13,622 nt of DNA from CALZJC01 sp041574955 (GTDB taxonomy: Bacteria; Acidobacteriota; Thermoanaerobaculia; Multivoradales; JAHEKO01). The translations under genes were made by a program, and so were the position numbers. The notes beneath the pieces are model-generated. The model worked only from the letters and a program-made list of their open reading frames with translations, had not been told where the DNA came from and did no database searches. Numbering within the stretch: the first letter of the stretch is position 1; each line of letters opens with the position of its first letter. The stretch lies in NCBI GenBank assembly GCA_041574955.1, contig JBFGNS010000117.1, positions 1 through 13,622 on the forward strand, given 5' to 3'. Shown piece by piece: positions 6,841 through 13,530 of this stretch.

Positions 6841-7179
6841 ATGTTGAGAATCAGTTCCAAGCATCGCGACGGCGTGACGATCCTCGAACCGAAGGGCAAG
6901 ATCACCATCGGTGCCGGCGATGTCGCACTGCGCGAGGCAGTCCACGAGGCGCTCGAAGCCGGCGCGAACAAGCTGCTGATCAGCCTCGCCGGCGTGACCA
7001 CGGTCGATTCGTCCGGCGTTGGCGAGCTGGTCTCGGCCTACACCACGGTGACCAACCGCGGCGGCAAGCTGAAGCTGCTCAACCTGCCCCCCAAGGTAGC
7101 GGACATCCTGCAGATCACCCAGCTGATCACCGTCTTCGACATCTACGACGACGAAGAAGAGGCGGTCAGCTCGTTCTAG
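6841..7179 (+). CDS. STAS domain anti-sigma factor antagonist (RsbV/SpoIIAA-like)
   Basis: A 112-aa single STAS domain. Unphosphorylated antagonists of this type bind the anti-sigma kinase and free its target; the kinase inactivates them by phosphorylating a conserved Ser. Here the site is TTVDSSGVGEL (53-63); by alignment to SpoIIAA the acceptor is the first Ser after Asp, Ser57. Other family features are the N-terminal strand with GVTILEPKGKI (11-21), KLKLLNLPPKVADILQIT (76-93) and an acidic C-terminus (DDEEE, 103-107). It is the partner of the upstream RsbW-like kinase. Codon use is slightly less GC-biased and the ribosome site much stronger than its neighbours', consistent with high expression. 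Converges on the lipoprotein gene after 26 bp. Confidence 0.92.
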   Translation: MLRISSKHRDGVTILEPKGKITIGAGDVALREAVHEALEAGANKLLISLAGVTTVDSSGVGELVSAYTTVTNRGGKLKLLNLPPKVADILQITQLITVFDIYDDEEEAVSSF

Positions 7180-7207
7180 CCGCCCGACCTCTTGACCGAG
7201 CCGCCTC
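7159..7207. terminator. Possible bipartite stem-loop between convergent genes
   Basis: GAGGCGG (7159-7165) pairs with CCGCCTC (7201-7207), and CTCG (7170-7173) with CGAG (7197-7200), giving an interrupted stem around the convergent stops of the STAS and lipoprotein genes. There is no U-run and part lies in coding sequence, so function is uncertain. Confidence 0.25.
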
Positions 7208-8762
7208 AGCCGCCGCCGGTCCAGCGCGCCCGCTTGAGGCTGTAGAGCTCGCCGCTCGAGTAGTTGTCGTAGCCCTCGATCTGGCGCGGTAGGACCGCGA
7301 AGTTGAGCCGGTTGTAGAGGCTCACGTAGGGTAGCTCGCGGGCCAGGATCTCCTGCGCCGCCAGGTAGTGCGGCCGCCGCTCGGCCGGATCCAGGAAGCG
7401 CGCTCCGAGCTCCACCAGGCGGTCGAACTCCCGGTTGCGGTAGCGCCCGCGGTTGGCGCCGTTGGGCGGCACGCTGTCGGAGTGCAGGATCAGGTAGTAG
7501 ATGTTGGGGTCGACGACGCCGGTCCAGTTGAGGCTGAACAGCTGGAAGCTGCCCGCCTTGATGTCGGCGTAGAAGGTGGCGAACTCGTACGAGCGGATCT
7601 CGAGACCGATGCCGGCCTCGGCCGCCATCGCCTGCAGCGCCTGGGCCTGCAGCCGGAAGGTCTCCTCGGTAGAGGTCTTGAAGCTGACGGTGAAGCGCTT
7701 GGCCGGGCCGTCGCCGTCGGGGTCCGGATAGCCCGCCTCGTCGAGCAGGCGGCGGGCCGCGGCCGGGTCGTGCGGGATCGGCTCGAGGCCTTCGTGACGC
7801 GCCCAGTGGCCCGGTGGCATGGCGGTCTCGGTGACCAGGGCGAGCCCGTGCCACAGGCTGTCGACCAGCAGCTGACGGTCGAGCGACAGCGCCAGGGCGC
7901 GGCGTACCCGCGGGTCGGAGAGGATGGGATCCTCCAGGTTGATGCCGATGTAGCCGTACACCGCTCCGGGATCGGCCACCACCTGGAAGTCGGGGTCGCG
8001 CCGGAAGCGGGCCACCACGTCGGGGGCGAGGTCGCTGATCACCAAATGGACCGTTCCCTTGCGCAGCTCGAGAGCGCGCACGGTGGCGTCGGGCACCTCC
8101 CGCAGGACCACCCGGTCGAGGTGCGGCCGGCCCTCCCAGTAGTCGTCGAAGGCGTCGAACACCAGCCGGTCGGGAGCGCGCGACACCAGCCGGAACGGAC
8201 CGCTGCCGATCGGCGCGCGCTCGAACTCCTCGGGCAGCACGCCGTCGGGGACGACGCCGACGAAGCTGGTGAGGTCGGCCAGCATGGCGCCGAACGGCCG
8301 GTGCAGGACGAAGTCGACCGCCCGCGGCCCGGCCGCCGCCACCGACTTGACGTGGCGGAAGGCGCCCGCCTTGGGCGAACTCACCCGGCCGTCGACGATG
8401 CTGCCGAAGGTCCACACCGCATCGGCGGAGGTGAGCGCACGGCCGTCGTGAAAGCGTACTCCGTCACGCAGGTGGAAGCGGTAGCGCAGCCCGTCGTCGA
8501 GCACCTCCCACGACTCCGCCAGGTCGGGCACCAGGTCGCCGCTGGTCGACTTGGTGACCAGGCCGTTGAGCATCAGGTCGAAGGCGCGCGCCGAAGCCTG
8601 GTCGGTGCCGAGGCGCGGGTCGAGGCTGGTGGGGGCGTTGCGCAGCGCGACCACCAGCTCACCGGGCCGCCCGTCGCCGGCGGCCGGCTGGCGGCGGCAG
8701 CCGGGCAGCAGCACGACGACCAGCGCCGCCACGAGTCCGGCGCTGGCTGTGGGCCGTCGCAT
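7206..8762 (-). CDS. ABC transporter substrate-binding lipoprotein, family 5 (Dpp/Opp type)
   Basis: A 518-aa extracytoplasmic solute-binding protein (SBP_bac_5), typical length. Residues 1-22 form a lipoprotein signal with lipobox LPGC at 19-22, so Cys22 should be lipidated. Family signatures: LDPRLGTDQASARAFDLMLNGL (48-69 region), PDLAESWEVLDDGLRYRFHLRDGVRFHDGRALTS (79-112 region), IGSGPFRL (185-192), DDYWEG (206-211), GYIGINL (270-276) and DPRVRRALALSLDR (283-296). Ligands in this family include di- and oligopeptides, nickel and sugars; the sequence does not decide which. No permease or ATPase gene is adjacent, so it is an orphan binding protein here. ATG 8762 is chosen because the signal peptide begins there; the open frame extends to 9788 only as antisense shadow. 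The start faces the LytM gene start with 18 bp between. Confidence 0.92.
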   Translation of the reverse strand: MRRPTASAGLVAALVVVLLPGCRRQPAAGDGRPGELVVALRNAPTSLDPRLGTDQASARAFDLMLNGLVTKSTSGDLVPDLAESWEVLDDGLRYRFHLRDGVRFHDGRALTSADAVWTFGSIVDGRVSSPKAGAFRHVKSVAAAGPRAVDFVLHRPFGAMLADLTSFVGVVPDGVLPEEFERAPIGSGPFRLVSRAPDRLVFDAFDDYWEGRPHLDRVVLREVPDATVRALELRKGTVHLVISDLAPDVVARFRRDPDFQVVADPGAVYGYIGINLEDPILSDPRVRRALALSLDRQLLVDSLWHGLALVTETAMPPGHWARHEGLEPIPHDPAAARRLLDEAGYPDPDGDGPAKRFTVSFKTSTEETFRLQAQALQAMAAEAGIGLEIRSYEFATFYADIKAGSFQLFSLNWTGVVDPNIYYLILHSDSVPPNGANRGRYRNREFDRLVELGARFLDPAERRPHYLAAQEILARELPYVSLYNRLNFAVLPRQIEGYDNYSSGELYSLKRARWTGGG

Positions 8763-8768
8763 CTTCGG

Positions 8769-8774
8769 TATTCT
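8769..8774 (+). promoter_or_regulatory. Putative -10 giving a leaderless LytM-gene transcript
   Basis: TATTCT followed by exactly six bases and then the GTG start at 8781, the spacing expected if transcription begins at the start codon. The gap between the divergent starts has no room for a normal leader. No -35 is recognisable. Confidence 0.4.
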
Positions 8775-8780
8775 GTCACC

Positions 8781-9896
8781 GTGATCGCCCGGCGCCGTCT
8801 CGTTGCCGCCGTCGTCGTGGCCGCCCTGCTGCCTGCGGCGGTGCCGGCGGCGGAGGACGTGCGCAGCCGTGAGCTGGAGGCCATTCGCGACGAGATCGCC
8901 CGGCTGCAGGGCCGCCTGGCCCGTGTCGAGGCGGAGAGCCGGGGTCTGGCGGGAGAGCTGCAGCGCACCGAGCTGTCGCTCGAGCTGCAGAGCCGGCGGC
9001 TCGATGAGGCGGCGGCGGCGCGGCGGCTGGTCGAGACCTCGCTGGAGCGGCTGGAGGCCACGGTCTCCGGTCTGGAGCGGGAGCTGGCCAGCCAGCGGGC
9101 GGCGCTCGAGCGCCGGCTCGCCGACCTCTACCGGCTGGGCCGCCACGGCTATCTCCGGCTGTTGCTGTCGATCGGTTCGCGCGGCCAGCTGCTGCCGGCG
9201 GTGCGCTCGCTGCGCTACCTGGCGCGCCGCGACGGCGAGCTGCTCGACCGCTTTGTCGACACCCGTGCCGAGCTGGCGGTCGAGCGCCAGCGGCTGCTCG
9301 AGCGGCAGCGCGAGCGCAGCGGCTGGGTGGAGCAGGAGCGCAGCCGCCTCGACGAGCTGGCCCGCCTGCGGCGGCGCCAGGCCGAGCTGCTCGCCAGCCT
9401 CGATCGCCAGCGCAGCACGCTCTCCAGCCAGACGCTGAAGCTGGCCGACAAGGAGCGGCGGCTGGGCAACCTGCTGGATTTCCTCGCCGGCCGCTCGCCG
9501 GCTCTGGCCGGGCGTCCGATCCAGCAGTTTCGGGGCGCGCTCGACTGGCCGGTGGGCGGGCGGATCGTGCACCGCTTCGGCCATCGCCGAGACCGCCGAT
9601 ACGGCACGCAGGTGCCGCACAACGGCCTGACCCTGGCGACCACCGCCGGCACGCCGGTACGGTCGATCTACCCGGGCAAGGTGCTGTTCGCGGCCCCGTT
9701 CGAGGGCTACGGACCGACCGCGGTGGTGCACCACTCGGGTGGGGTGTTCACGCTGTACGCCGGCCTGGGCAGCTTGCAGGTGCGGCAAGGCGATATACTC
9801 GCGCTCGGTCAGCCGGTGGGCGAAGCGGCCAGCAGCCTGTACTTCGAGATCCGGGAGCAGAACCGGCCGGCCGACCCCCTTTCATGGCTGAGATGA
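8781..9896 (+). CDS. EnvC-like murein hydrolase activator (degenerate LytM/M23 domain)
   Basis: A 371-aa exported protein. Residues 1-24 are a signal peptide (RRR, then a hydrophobic run, AVPAA). Residues 27-235 form a long Arg/Glu/Leu-rich coiled coil, broken at ~119-140. Residues 252-371 form the LytM/M23 domain: LDWPVGGRIVHRFG (254-267), VPHNGLTLATTAGTPV (278-293), then LYFEIREQNRPADP (353-366). Zinc-site residues are mostly lost: HxGxD is HNGLT (280-284, Asp to Thr), the central YxHL motif reads YAGL (326-329) and HLHFE reads SLYFE (352-356). That is the pattern of EnvC, which does not cut peptidoglycan but activates periplasmic amidases at division. Start GTG 8781 fits the signal peptide. 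It precedes the S41 gene by 7 bp, an order seen in many Gram-negative genomes. No amidase gene is in the window. Confidence 0.88.
   Translation: MIARRRLVAAVVVAALLPAAVPAAEDVRSRELEAIRDEIARLQGRLARVEAESRGLAGELQRTELSLELQSRRLDEAAAARRLVETSLERLEATVSGLERELASQRAALERRLADLYRLGRHGYLRLLLSIGSRGQLLPAVRSLRYLARRDGELLDRFVDTRAELAVERQRLLERQRERSGWVEQERSRLDELARLRRRQAELLASLDRQRSTLSSQTLKLADKERRLGNLLDFLAGRSPALAGRPIQQFRGALDWPVGGRIVHRFGHRRDRRYGTQVPHNGLTLATTAGTPVRSIYPGKVLFAAPFEGYGPTAVVHHSGGVFTLYAGLGSLQVRQGDILALGQPVGEAASSLYFEIREQNRPADPLSWLR
9794..9799 (+). promoter_or_regulatory. Possible internal promoter before the S41 gene
   Basis: TATACT, a near-consensus -10 in very GC-rich DNA, lies in the 3' end of the LytM gene about 105 bases before ATG 9904. 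TTGCAG at 9774-9779 resembles a -35 but the 14-base spacing is short. Confidence 0.25.
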
Positions 9897-9903
9897 GACG
9901 CCG

Positions 9904-11079
9904 ATGAGCCGCGGACGGATCGCTTTCTTCCTGCTGTCGCTGGCGCTGGTGCTGCCGCTGCTGTCGAGCGGGCTGCGGCGGGCGATAGCCGAGGGCGGCA
10001 CCGCCGATTCGCTCTACAAGCAGCTCTCGGTCTTCTCGGAGGTGCTCCACCTGGTGCGCCGCGCCTACGTCGAGGAGGTGTCGCCCGACGCGCTGCTGGC
10101 GAGTGCGCTCGACGGCGCCGCCGACGCGCTCGATCCGATGTCGAGCTACGTGCCGGCCGAGGCCATCGAGCGCTACACCACGGCGCTGGCGATCGGTGCG
10201 TCGCGCAGCGGCCTGACGGTGATCAAGGAGCGCGGCCTGACGCTGGTGGTGGCGGTGGCGGCCGGCAGCCCGGGCGCCGCGGCGGGCATCGAGAGCCGCG
10301 ATACGCTGCTCGAGATCGACGGGCGGCCGACCCGGCGGATGGCTCTGTGGGAGACCCGCACCCTGCTTGCCGGCGAGACCGGCACCACCCTGACGCTCAA
10401 GACCGTCCGACGGGGCCAGCCGCAGGACGTCACCCTGACCCTCGGCGAGTTCGCCCGCCGTTCCGCCGAGCTGGAGCTGCAAGAGGACGTGGCGGTGCTG
10501 CGCCTGTTCGACTGTCAGCCCGCGACCGTCGGCGAGATGGCGGCGGCGGTGGAGCAGCTGGCGGCCGCCGGCCACCAGCGGCTGCTGATCGACGTGCGCG
10601 GTGTAGCGGGCGGCGATCCGGCGCTGGCCTACCGTCTGGCCGAGCCCCTGGCCGGCGGCAAGCTCGGCGCGCTCGCCGGCCGCGACGGCGAGATCACCAC
10701 CTTCGAGAGCGCCGGCGCGCGCTGGCAGGGAGCGCTGGTGGCGCTGATCGACCGCGGCAGCCTGGGCTGCTCCGAGCTGCTGGCGGTGGTGCTCAAGGAG
10801 TCGGCTGGCGCGCAGCTGGTGGGCCAACCGAGCTTCGGCCACGCCGGCCGGATGACGATGCTGCCGCTGTCGAGCGGCGCCCGCCTGTGGACCGCCGACG
10901 CGTTCTACACCGGCCCCGAGGGTCGGCGCCTGTCGGAGTCACAGATGCCGGACACCAGGGTGAATGAGGTCTCCCGCCGGTTCGGGGACGGCGACCAGGC
11001 GCTCGAGGACCAGACCCTGGAACGCGGCCTCGAGTTGTTGCGGGAGATCGAGCTTCCGGCGGTCGCGCGCGCCGCCTGA
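9904..11079 (+). CDS. S41/CtpA-like protein, probably catalytically inactive
   Basis: A 391-aa protein with the CtpA layout. There is an N-terminal hydrophobic signal or anchor (6-23), then the family's helical start (VRRAYVEEVSPDALLASALDGAADALDPMSSYV region, 51-83). A PDZ domain follows (~100-182; SGLTVIKERGLTLVVAV, then GSPGAAAGIESRDTLLEIDGRP), and an S41 core (~193-355; LLIDVRGVAGG at 227-237). Active members cut C-terminal tails in the periplasm with a Ser-Lys dyad. Aligned to the usual GSASASE and TFGKG motifs, this protein reads GSLGCSE (285-291) and SFGHA (310-314). Gly288 replaces the catalytic Ser and His313 the Lys. It therefore looks like a pseudoprotease, perhaps a PDZ adaptor to the LytM partner encoded 7 bp upstream. 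Ser290 is two residues off and is unlikely to substitute. There is no obvious Shine-Dalgarno, so coupling to the LytM gene is likely. Confidence 0.87.
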   Translation: MSRGRIAFFLLSLALVLPLLSSGLRRAIAEGGTADSLYKQLSVFSEVLHLVRRAYVEEVSPDALLASALDGAADALDPMSSYVPAEAIERYTTALAIGASRSGLTVIKERGLTLVVAVAAGSPGAAAGIESRDTLLEIDGRPTRRMALWETRTLLAGETGTTLTLKTVRRGQPQDVTLTLGEFARRSAELELQEDVAVLRLFDCQPATVGEMAAAVEQLAAAGHQRLLIDVRGVAGGDPALAYRLAEPLAGGKLGALAGRDGEITTFESAGARWQGALVALIDRGSLGCSELLAVVLKESAGAQLVGQPSFGHAGRMTMLPLSSGARLWTADAFYTGPEGRRLSESQMPDTRVNEVSRRFGDGDQALEDQTLERGLELLREIELPAVARAA

Positions 11080-11131
11080 GCCGTACCCCCGGCAGTCCGC
11101 GCGGCACGCTGGCGCCGGCGGTAGGCGATCC

Positions 11132-12949
11132 ATGTACATCCTGGGAATCTCGGCCTTCTACCACGACTCCGCCGCCTGCCTGGTGCGCGACGGCGAGATT
11201 GTCGCCGCCGCCCAGGAGGAGCGGTTCAGCCGCAAGAAGCACGATCACCAGTTCCCCAGCCGGGCGATCGAGTACTGCCTGCACGAGGCCGGCATCGGCC
11301 CCGAGCAGCTCGAGGTGGTGGCGTTCTACGACAAGCCGTGGCTCAAGTTCGAGCGGCTGCTCGAGACCTATCTGGCGTTCGCGCCGGCCGGTCTGCCGTC
11401 GTTCCTCAAGGCGATGCCGCTGTGGCTCAAGGAGAAGCTGTGGCTGGGTGAGCTGATCCGCAAGGAGGTCGGGCACGGCGGCAAGCTGCTGTTTCCGGAG
11501 CACCACCAGTCGCACGCCGCTTCGGCCTTCTACCCGTCGCCGTACCAGCGCGCCGCGGTGCTGACAATCGACGGCGTCGGCGAGTGGGCCACCGCCTCCT
11601 GGGGCACGGGGCACGACAACCGGCTCGAGCTGCGTGCCGAGCTGCAGTTCCCGCACAGCCTGGGCCTGCTGTACTCCGCCTTCACCTACTACACCGGGTT
11701 CCGGGTCAACTCGGGCGAGTACAAGGTGATGGGGCTGGCGCCGTACGGCGAGCCGCGCTACCGCGACCTGATCCTGGACCACCTGATGGACCTGCGCGAG
11801 GACGGCTCGTTCCGCCTCGACATGCGTTACTTCAACTACTGCCAGGGCCTCACCATGACCTCGGAGCGGTTTCACCGGCTGTTCGGTGGGCCGCCGCGGC
11901 GACCCGAGTCGAAGCTCGGCCAGAAGGAGATGGACCTGGCGCGGTCGGTGCAGGAGGTGACCGAGGAGGTGATGCTGCGCATGGCGCGGCACGTGCGGCG
12001 GGAGACCGGCGAGACCCGGTTGTGCCTGGCCGGCGGGGTGGCGCTCAACTGCGTCGCCAACGGCAAGATCCTGCGAGCCGGCATCTTCGACGATCTGTGG
12101 ATCCAGCCGGCGGCGGGCGACGCCGGGGGTGCGCTCGGTGCCGCCCTGTTCGCCTGGCACGAATATCTCGACCAGCCGCGGCGGGCGCGTGGAAGCGGCG
12201 ACTCGCAGGCCGGCTCCTACCTCGGACCGCGCTTCCCGCCGCAGCAGATCGAGAGCTGGCTGCGCGAGGAGAGCATTCCGTTCCACCACCTGGAGCCGGC
12301 GGCCATCCCGGGTTTGGCGGCCGAGCTCATTCAGCAGGAGAAGGTGCTGGGCTGGTTCAACGGCCGCATGGAGTTCGGACCGCGCGCGCTCGGCGCGCGC
12401 AGCATCGTCGGCGATGCCCGCAGCCCGCGCATGCAGTCGGTGATGAACCTCAAGATCAAGTACCGTGAGTCGTTCCGGCCGTTCGCGCCGAGCTGTCTGG
12501 TGGAGGACGTCTCGGAGCTGTTCGAGCTCGACCGGCCCTCGCCCTACATGCTGCTGGTGGCGCCGGTGCGGGCCGAGCGCCGGCGGGCGACGAGCGCCGA
12601 CGAGGACAGGCTGTTCGGCATCCAGAAGCTCAACGTGCCGCGCTCCGACATACCGGCCGTCACCCACGTCGACTACTCGGCGCGGGTGCAGACGGTGGAC
12701 AGCGAGACCCACCCCGCCTACTACGCCATGATCCGGGCGTTCAAGGAGCTGACCGGCTACGGCCTGGTGGTCAACACCTCGTTCAACGTGCGCGGCGAGC
12801 CGATCGTGTGCACGCCGCAGGACGCCTACCGCTGCTTCATGCGCACCGAGATGGACGTGCTGATGCTGGAGAACCTGGTGCTGTACAAGGAGGAGCAGCC
12901 GGCCCTCGAGGAGGAGGGCGACTGGCGGGAGGAGTTCGATCTCGACTGA
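11132..12949 (+). CDS. NodU/CmcH family O-carbamoyltransferase
   Basis: A 605-aa cytosolic enzyme that transfers carbamoyl from carbamoyl phosphate to a hydroxyl through a carbamoyl-adenylate, as in TobZ, NodU, CmcH and saxitoxin SxtI. The N-terminal Kae1-like domain (1-~345) shows LGISAFYHDSAACLV (4-18), the metal-binding EHHQSHAASAFY (123-134), TIDGVGEWAT (145-154), NSGEYKVMGLAPYG (193-206) and GGVALNC (301-307). The C-terminal YrdC-like domain (~385-580) shows GRMEFGPRALGARSI (411-425), YRESFRPFAPS (444-454) and NTSFNVRGEPIV (548-559). No key motif is broken. The start at ATG 11132 has a GGTAGG-type ribosome site just upstream; 52 bp separate it from the S41 gene. It ends in TGATG, overlapping the SxtJ start by one base. 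The acceptor cannot be deduced; relatives modify sugars, antibiotics or surface polysaccharide. Confidence 0.95.
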   Translation: MYILGISAFYHDSAACLVRDGEIVAAAQEERFSRKKHDHQFPSRAIEYCLHEAGIGPEQLEVVAFYDKPWLKFERLLETYLAFAPAGLPSFLKAMPLWLKEKLWLGELIRKEVGHGGKLLFPEHHQSHAASAFYPSPYQRAAVLTIDGVGEWATASWGTGHDNRLELRAELQFPHSLGLLYSAFTYYTGFRVNSGEYKVMGLAPYGEPRYRDLILDHLMDLREDGSFRLDMRYFNYCQGLTMTSERFHRLFGGPPRRPESKLGQKEMDLARSVQEVTEEVMLRMARHVRRETGETRLCLAGGVALNCVANGKILRAGIFDDLWIQPAAGDAGGALGAALFAWHEYLDQPRRARGSGDSQAGSYLGPRFPPQQIESWLREESIPFHHLEPAAIPGLAAELIQQEKVLGWFNGRMEFGPRALGARSIVGDARSPRMQSVMNLKIKYRESFRPFAPSCLVEDVSELFELDRPSPYMLLVAPVRAERRRATSADEDRLFGIQKLNVPRSDIPAVTHVDYSARVQTVDSETHPAYYAMIRAFKELTGYGLVVNTSFNVRGEPIVCTPQDAYRCFMRTEMDVLMLENLVLYKEEQPALEEEGDWREEFDLD

Positions 12950-13350
12950 TGAGCGGCGGCGAACCCAAGACCCGCAAACAGCTCCGCACCTTCGGCCTGG
13001 CGTTCGGCGGCGGGCTGAGCGTGCTCGGCGGGGTGCTGTACTGGCGCGGCCTGGCCGCGGCGCCCTGGGTGTGGGGGGTGGCCGCCACCGTCCTGCTGCT
13101 CGGTCTGGCGGCGCCGCGCGCGCTGGCGCCGCTCGAGCGGCTGATGGCGGCGATCTTCCGCGCCGTCACCGCCGCCATCACCTGGGTCGTGCTGACGCTG
13201 TTCTTCTTCCTGGTGCTGACCCCGATCGCGCTGGTGATCCGGCTGACCGGCCGCGACCTGCTCCACCGGCGTCTCGACAAGGGGCTCGACAGCTACTGGA
13301 TCGAGGTGCCGCCGGACGGGCCGTGGAGCCGGCCCGAGAAGCCGTTCTAG
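12949..13350 (+). CDS. SxtJ family membrane protein
   Basis: A 133-aa membrane protein. Hydrophobic segments lie at ~15-32, ~39-55 and ~75-98, after a short basic N-terminus (KTRKQLR, 7-13). The C-terminal tail carries the family-type ending: RLTGRDLLHRRLD (98-110), then DSYWIEVPPDGPW (114-126) and a terminal KPF. SxtJ proteins are named after the saxitoxin cluster and are regularly encoded directly after NodU/CmcH carbamoyltransferases; their function is unknown. Here the start codon shares a base with the carbamoyltransferase stop (TGATG), so the two are translationally coupled and probably act together, perhaps by placing the enzyme at the membrane (inference). The short SxtK/DUF5989 protein that often follows is not found before the window ends. 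The next 272 bp are repeats. Confidence 0.88.
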   Translation: MSGGEPKTRKQLRTFGLAFGGGLSVLGGVLYWRGLAAAPWVWGVAATVLLLGLAAPRALAPLERLMAAIFRAVTAAITWVVLTLFFFLVLTPIALVIRLTGRDLLHRRLDKGLDSYWIEVPPDGPWSRPEKPF

Positions 13351-13370
13351 GGCTTGGCGGCTTGACGGGT

Positions 13371-13463
13371 TGAGGGGTTGGGGCTTCGGGCCGGGTGCGC
13401 TGGCCGTACGTGGGCCCGGGGCTGCGCTCCAAAGGCGAGGGTGATGTCGCTCCGCCCCGGGCC
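13371..13463. repeat. Direct repeat copy 1 (~93 bp)
   Basis: Nearly identical to 13531-13622. The last ~62 bases, from GCGCTGGCCGTACG to CCCCGGGCC, appear exact; the G-run near 13391-13395 has one extra base, and the first 20 bases show about three mismatches. It contains the left and right arms of an inverted repeat, GGGCCCGGGG (13412-13421) and CCCCGGGCCC (13455-13464). Confidence 0.9.
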
Positions 13464-13483
13464 CCCGCCCGGCTGGCGCACCC
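13393..13483. repeat. Nested inverted repeats around copy 1
   Basis: Outer arms GGGTGCGC (13393-13400) and GCGCACCC (13476-13483) enclose inner 10-bp arms GGGCCCGGGG (13412-13421) and CCCCGGGCCC (13455-13464), with a 33-base central loop. The outer stem may extend by GCCGG/CCGGC with a small bulge. The transcript could fold into a long hairpin and may end the SxtJ transcript. It also resembles REP or MITE-type intergenic elements. Confidence 0.6.
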
Positions 13484-13530
13484 TCCGGCGGTGGCTGCTG
13501 GGAGGCTGTCGCTTCGAGCGTGTGAGGGCT

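Noticed and set aside
7368..8780. Upstream extension of the LytM frame from 7368
   Set aside because: It is antisense to the solute-binding protein, low complexity, and the signal peptide begins at 8781.
8763..9788. Upstream extension of the lipoprotein frame to 9788
   Set aside because: It is antisense to the LytM gene, Gln/Arg/Leu-rich and lacks family similarity; the lipoprotein signal peptide begins at 8762.
11080..11131. Terminator or promoter between the S41 and carbamoyltransferase genes
   Set aside because: No TANNNT-type hexamer and no convincing stem with U-run were seen in these 52 bases.
10793..12712. 639-codon minus-strand open frame under the carbamoyltransferase
   Set aside because: Third-position GC bias creates long antisense frames; the plus-strand gene has every family motif.
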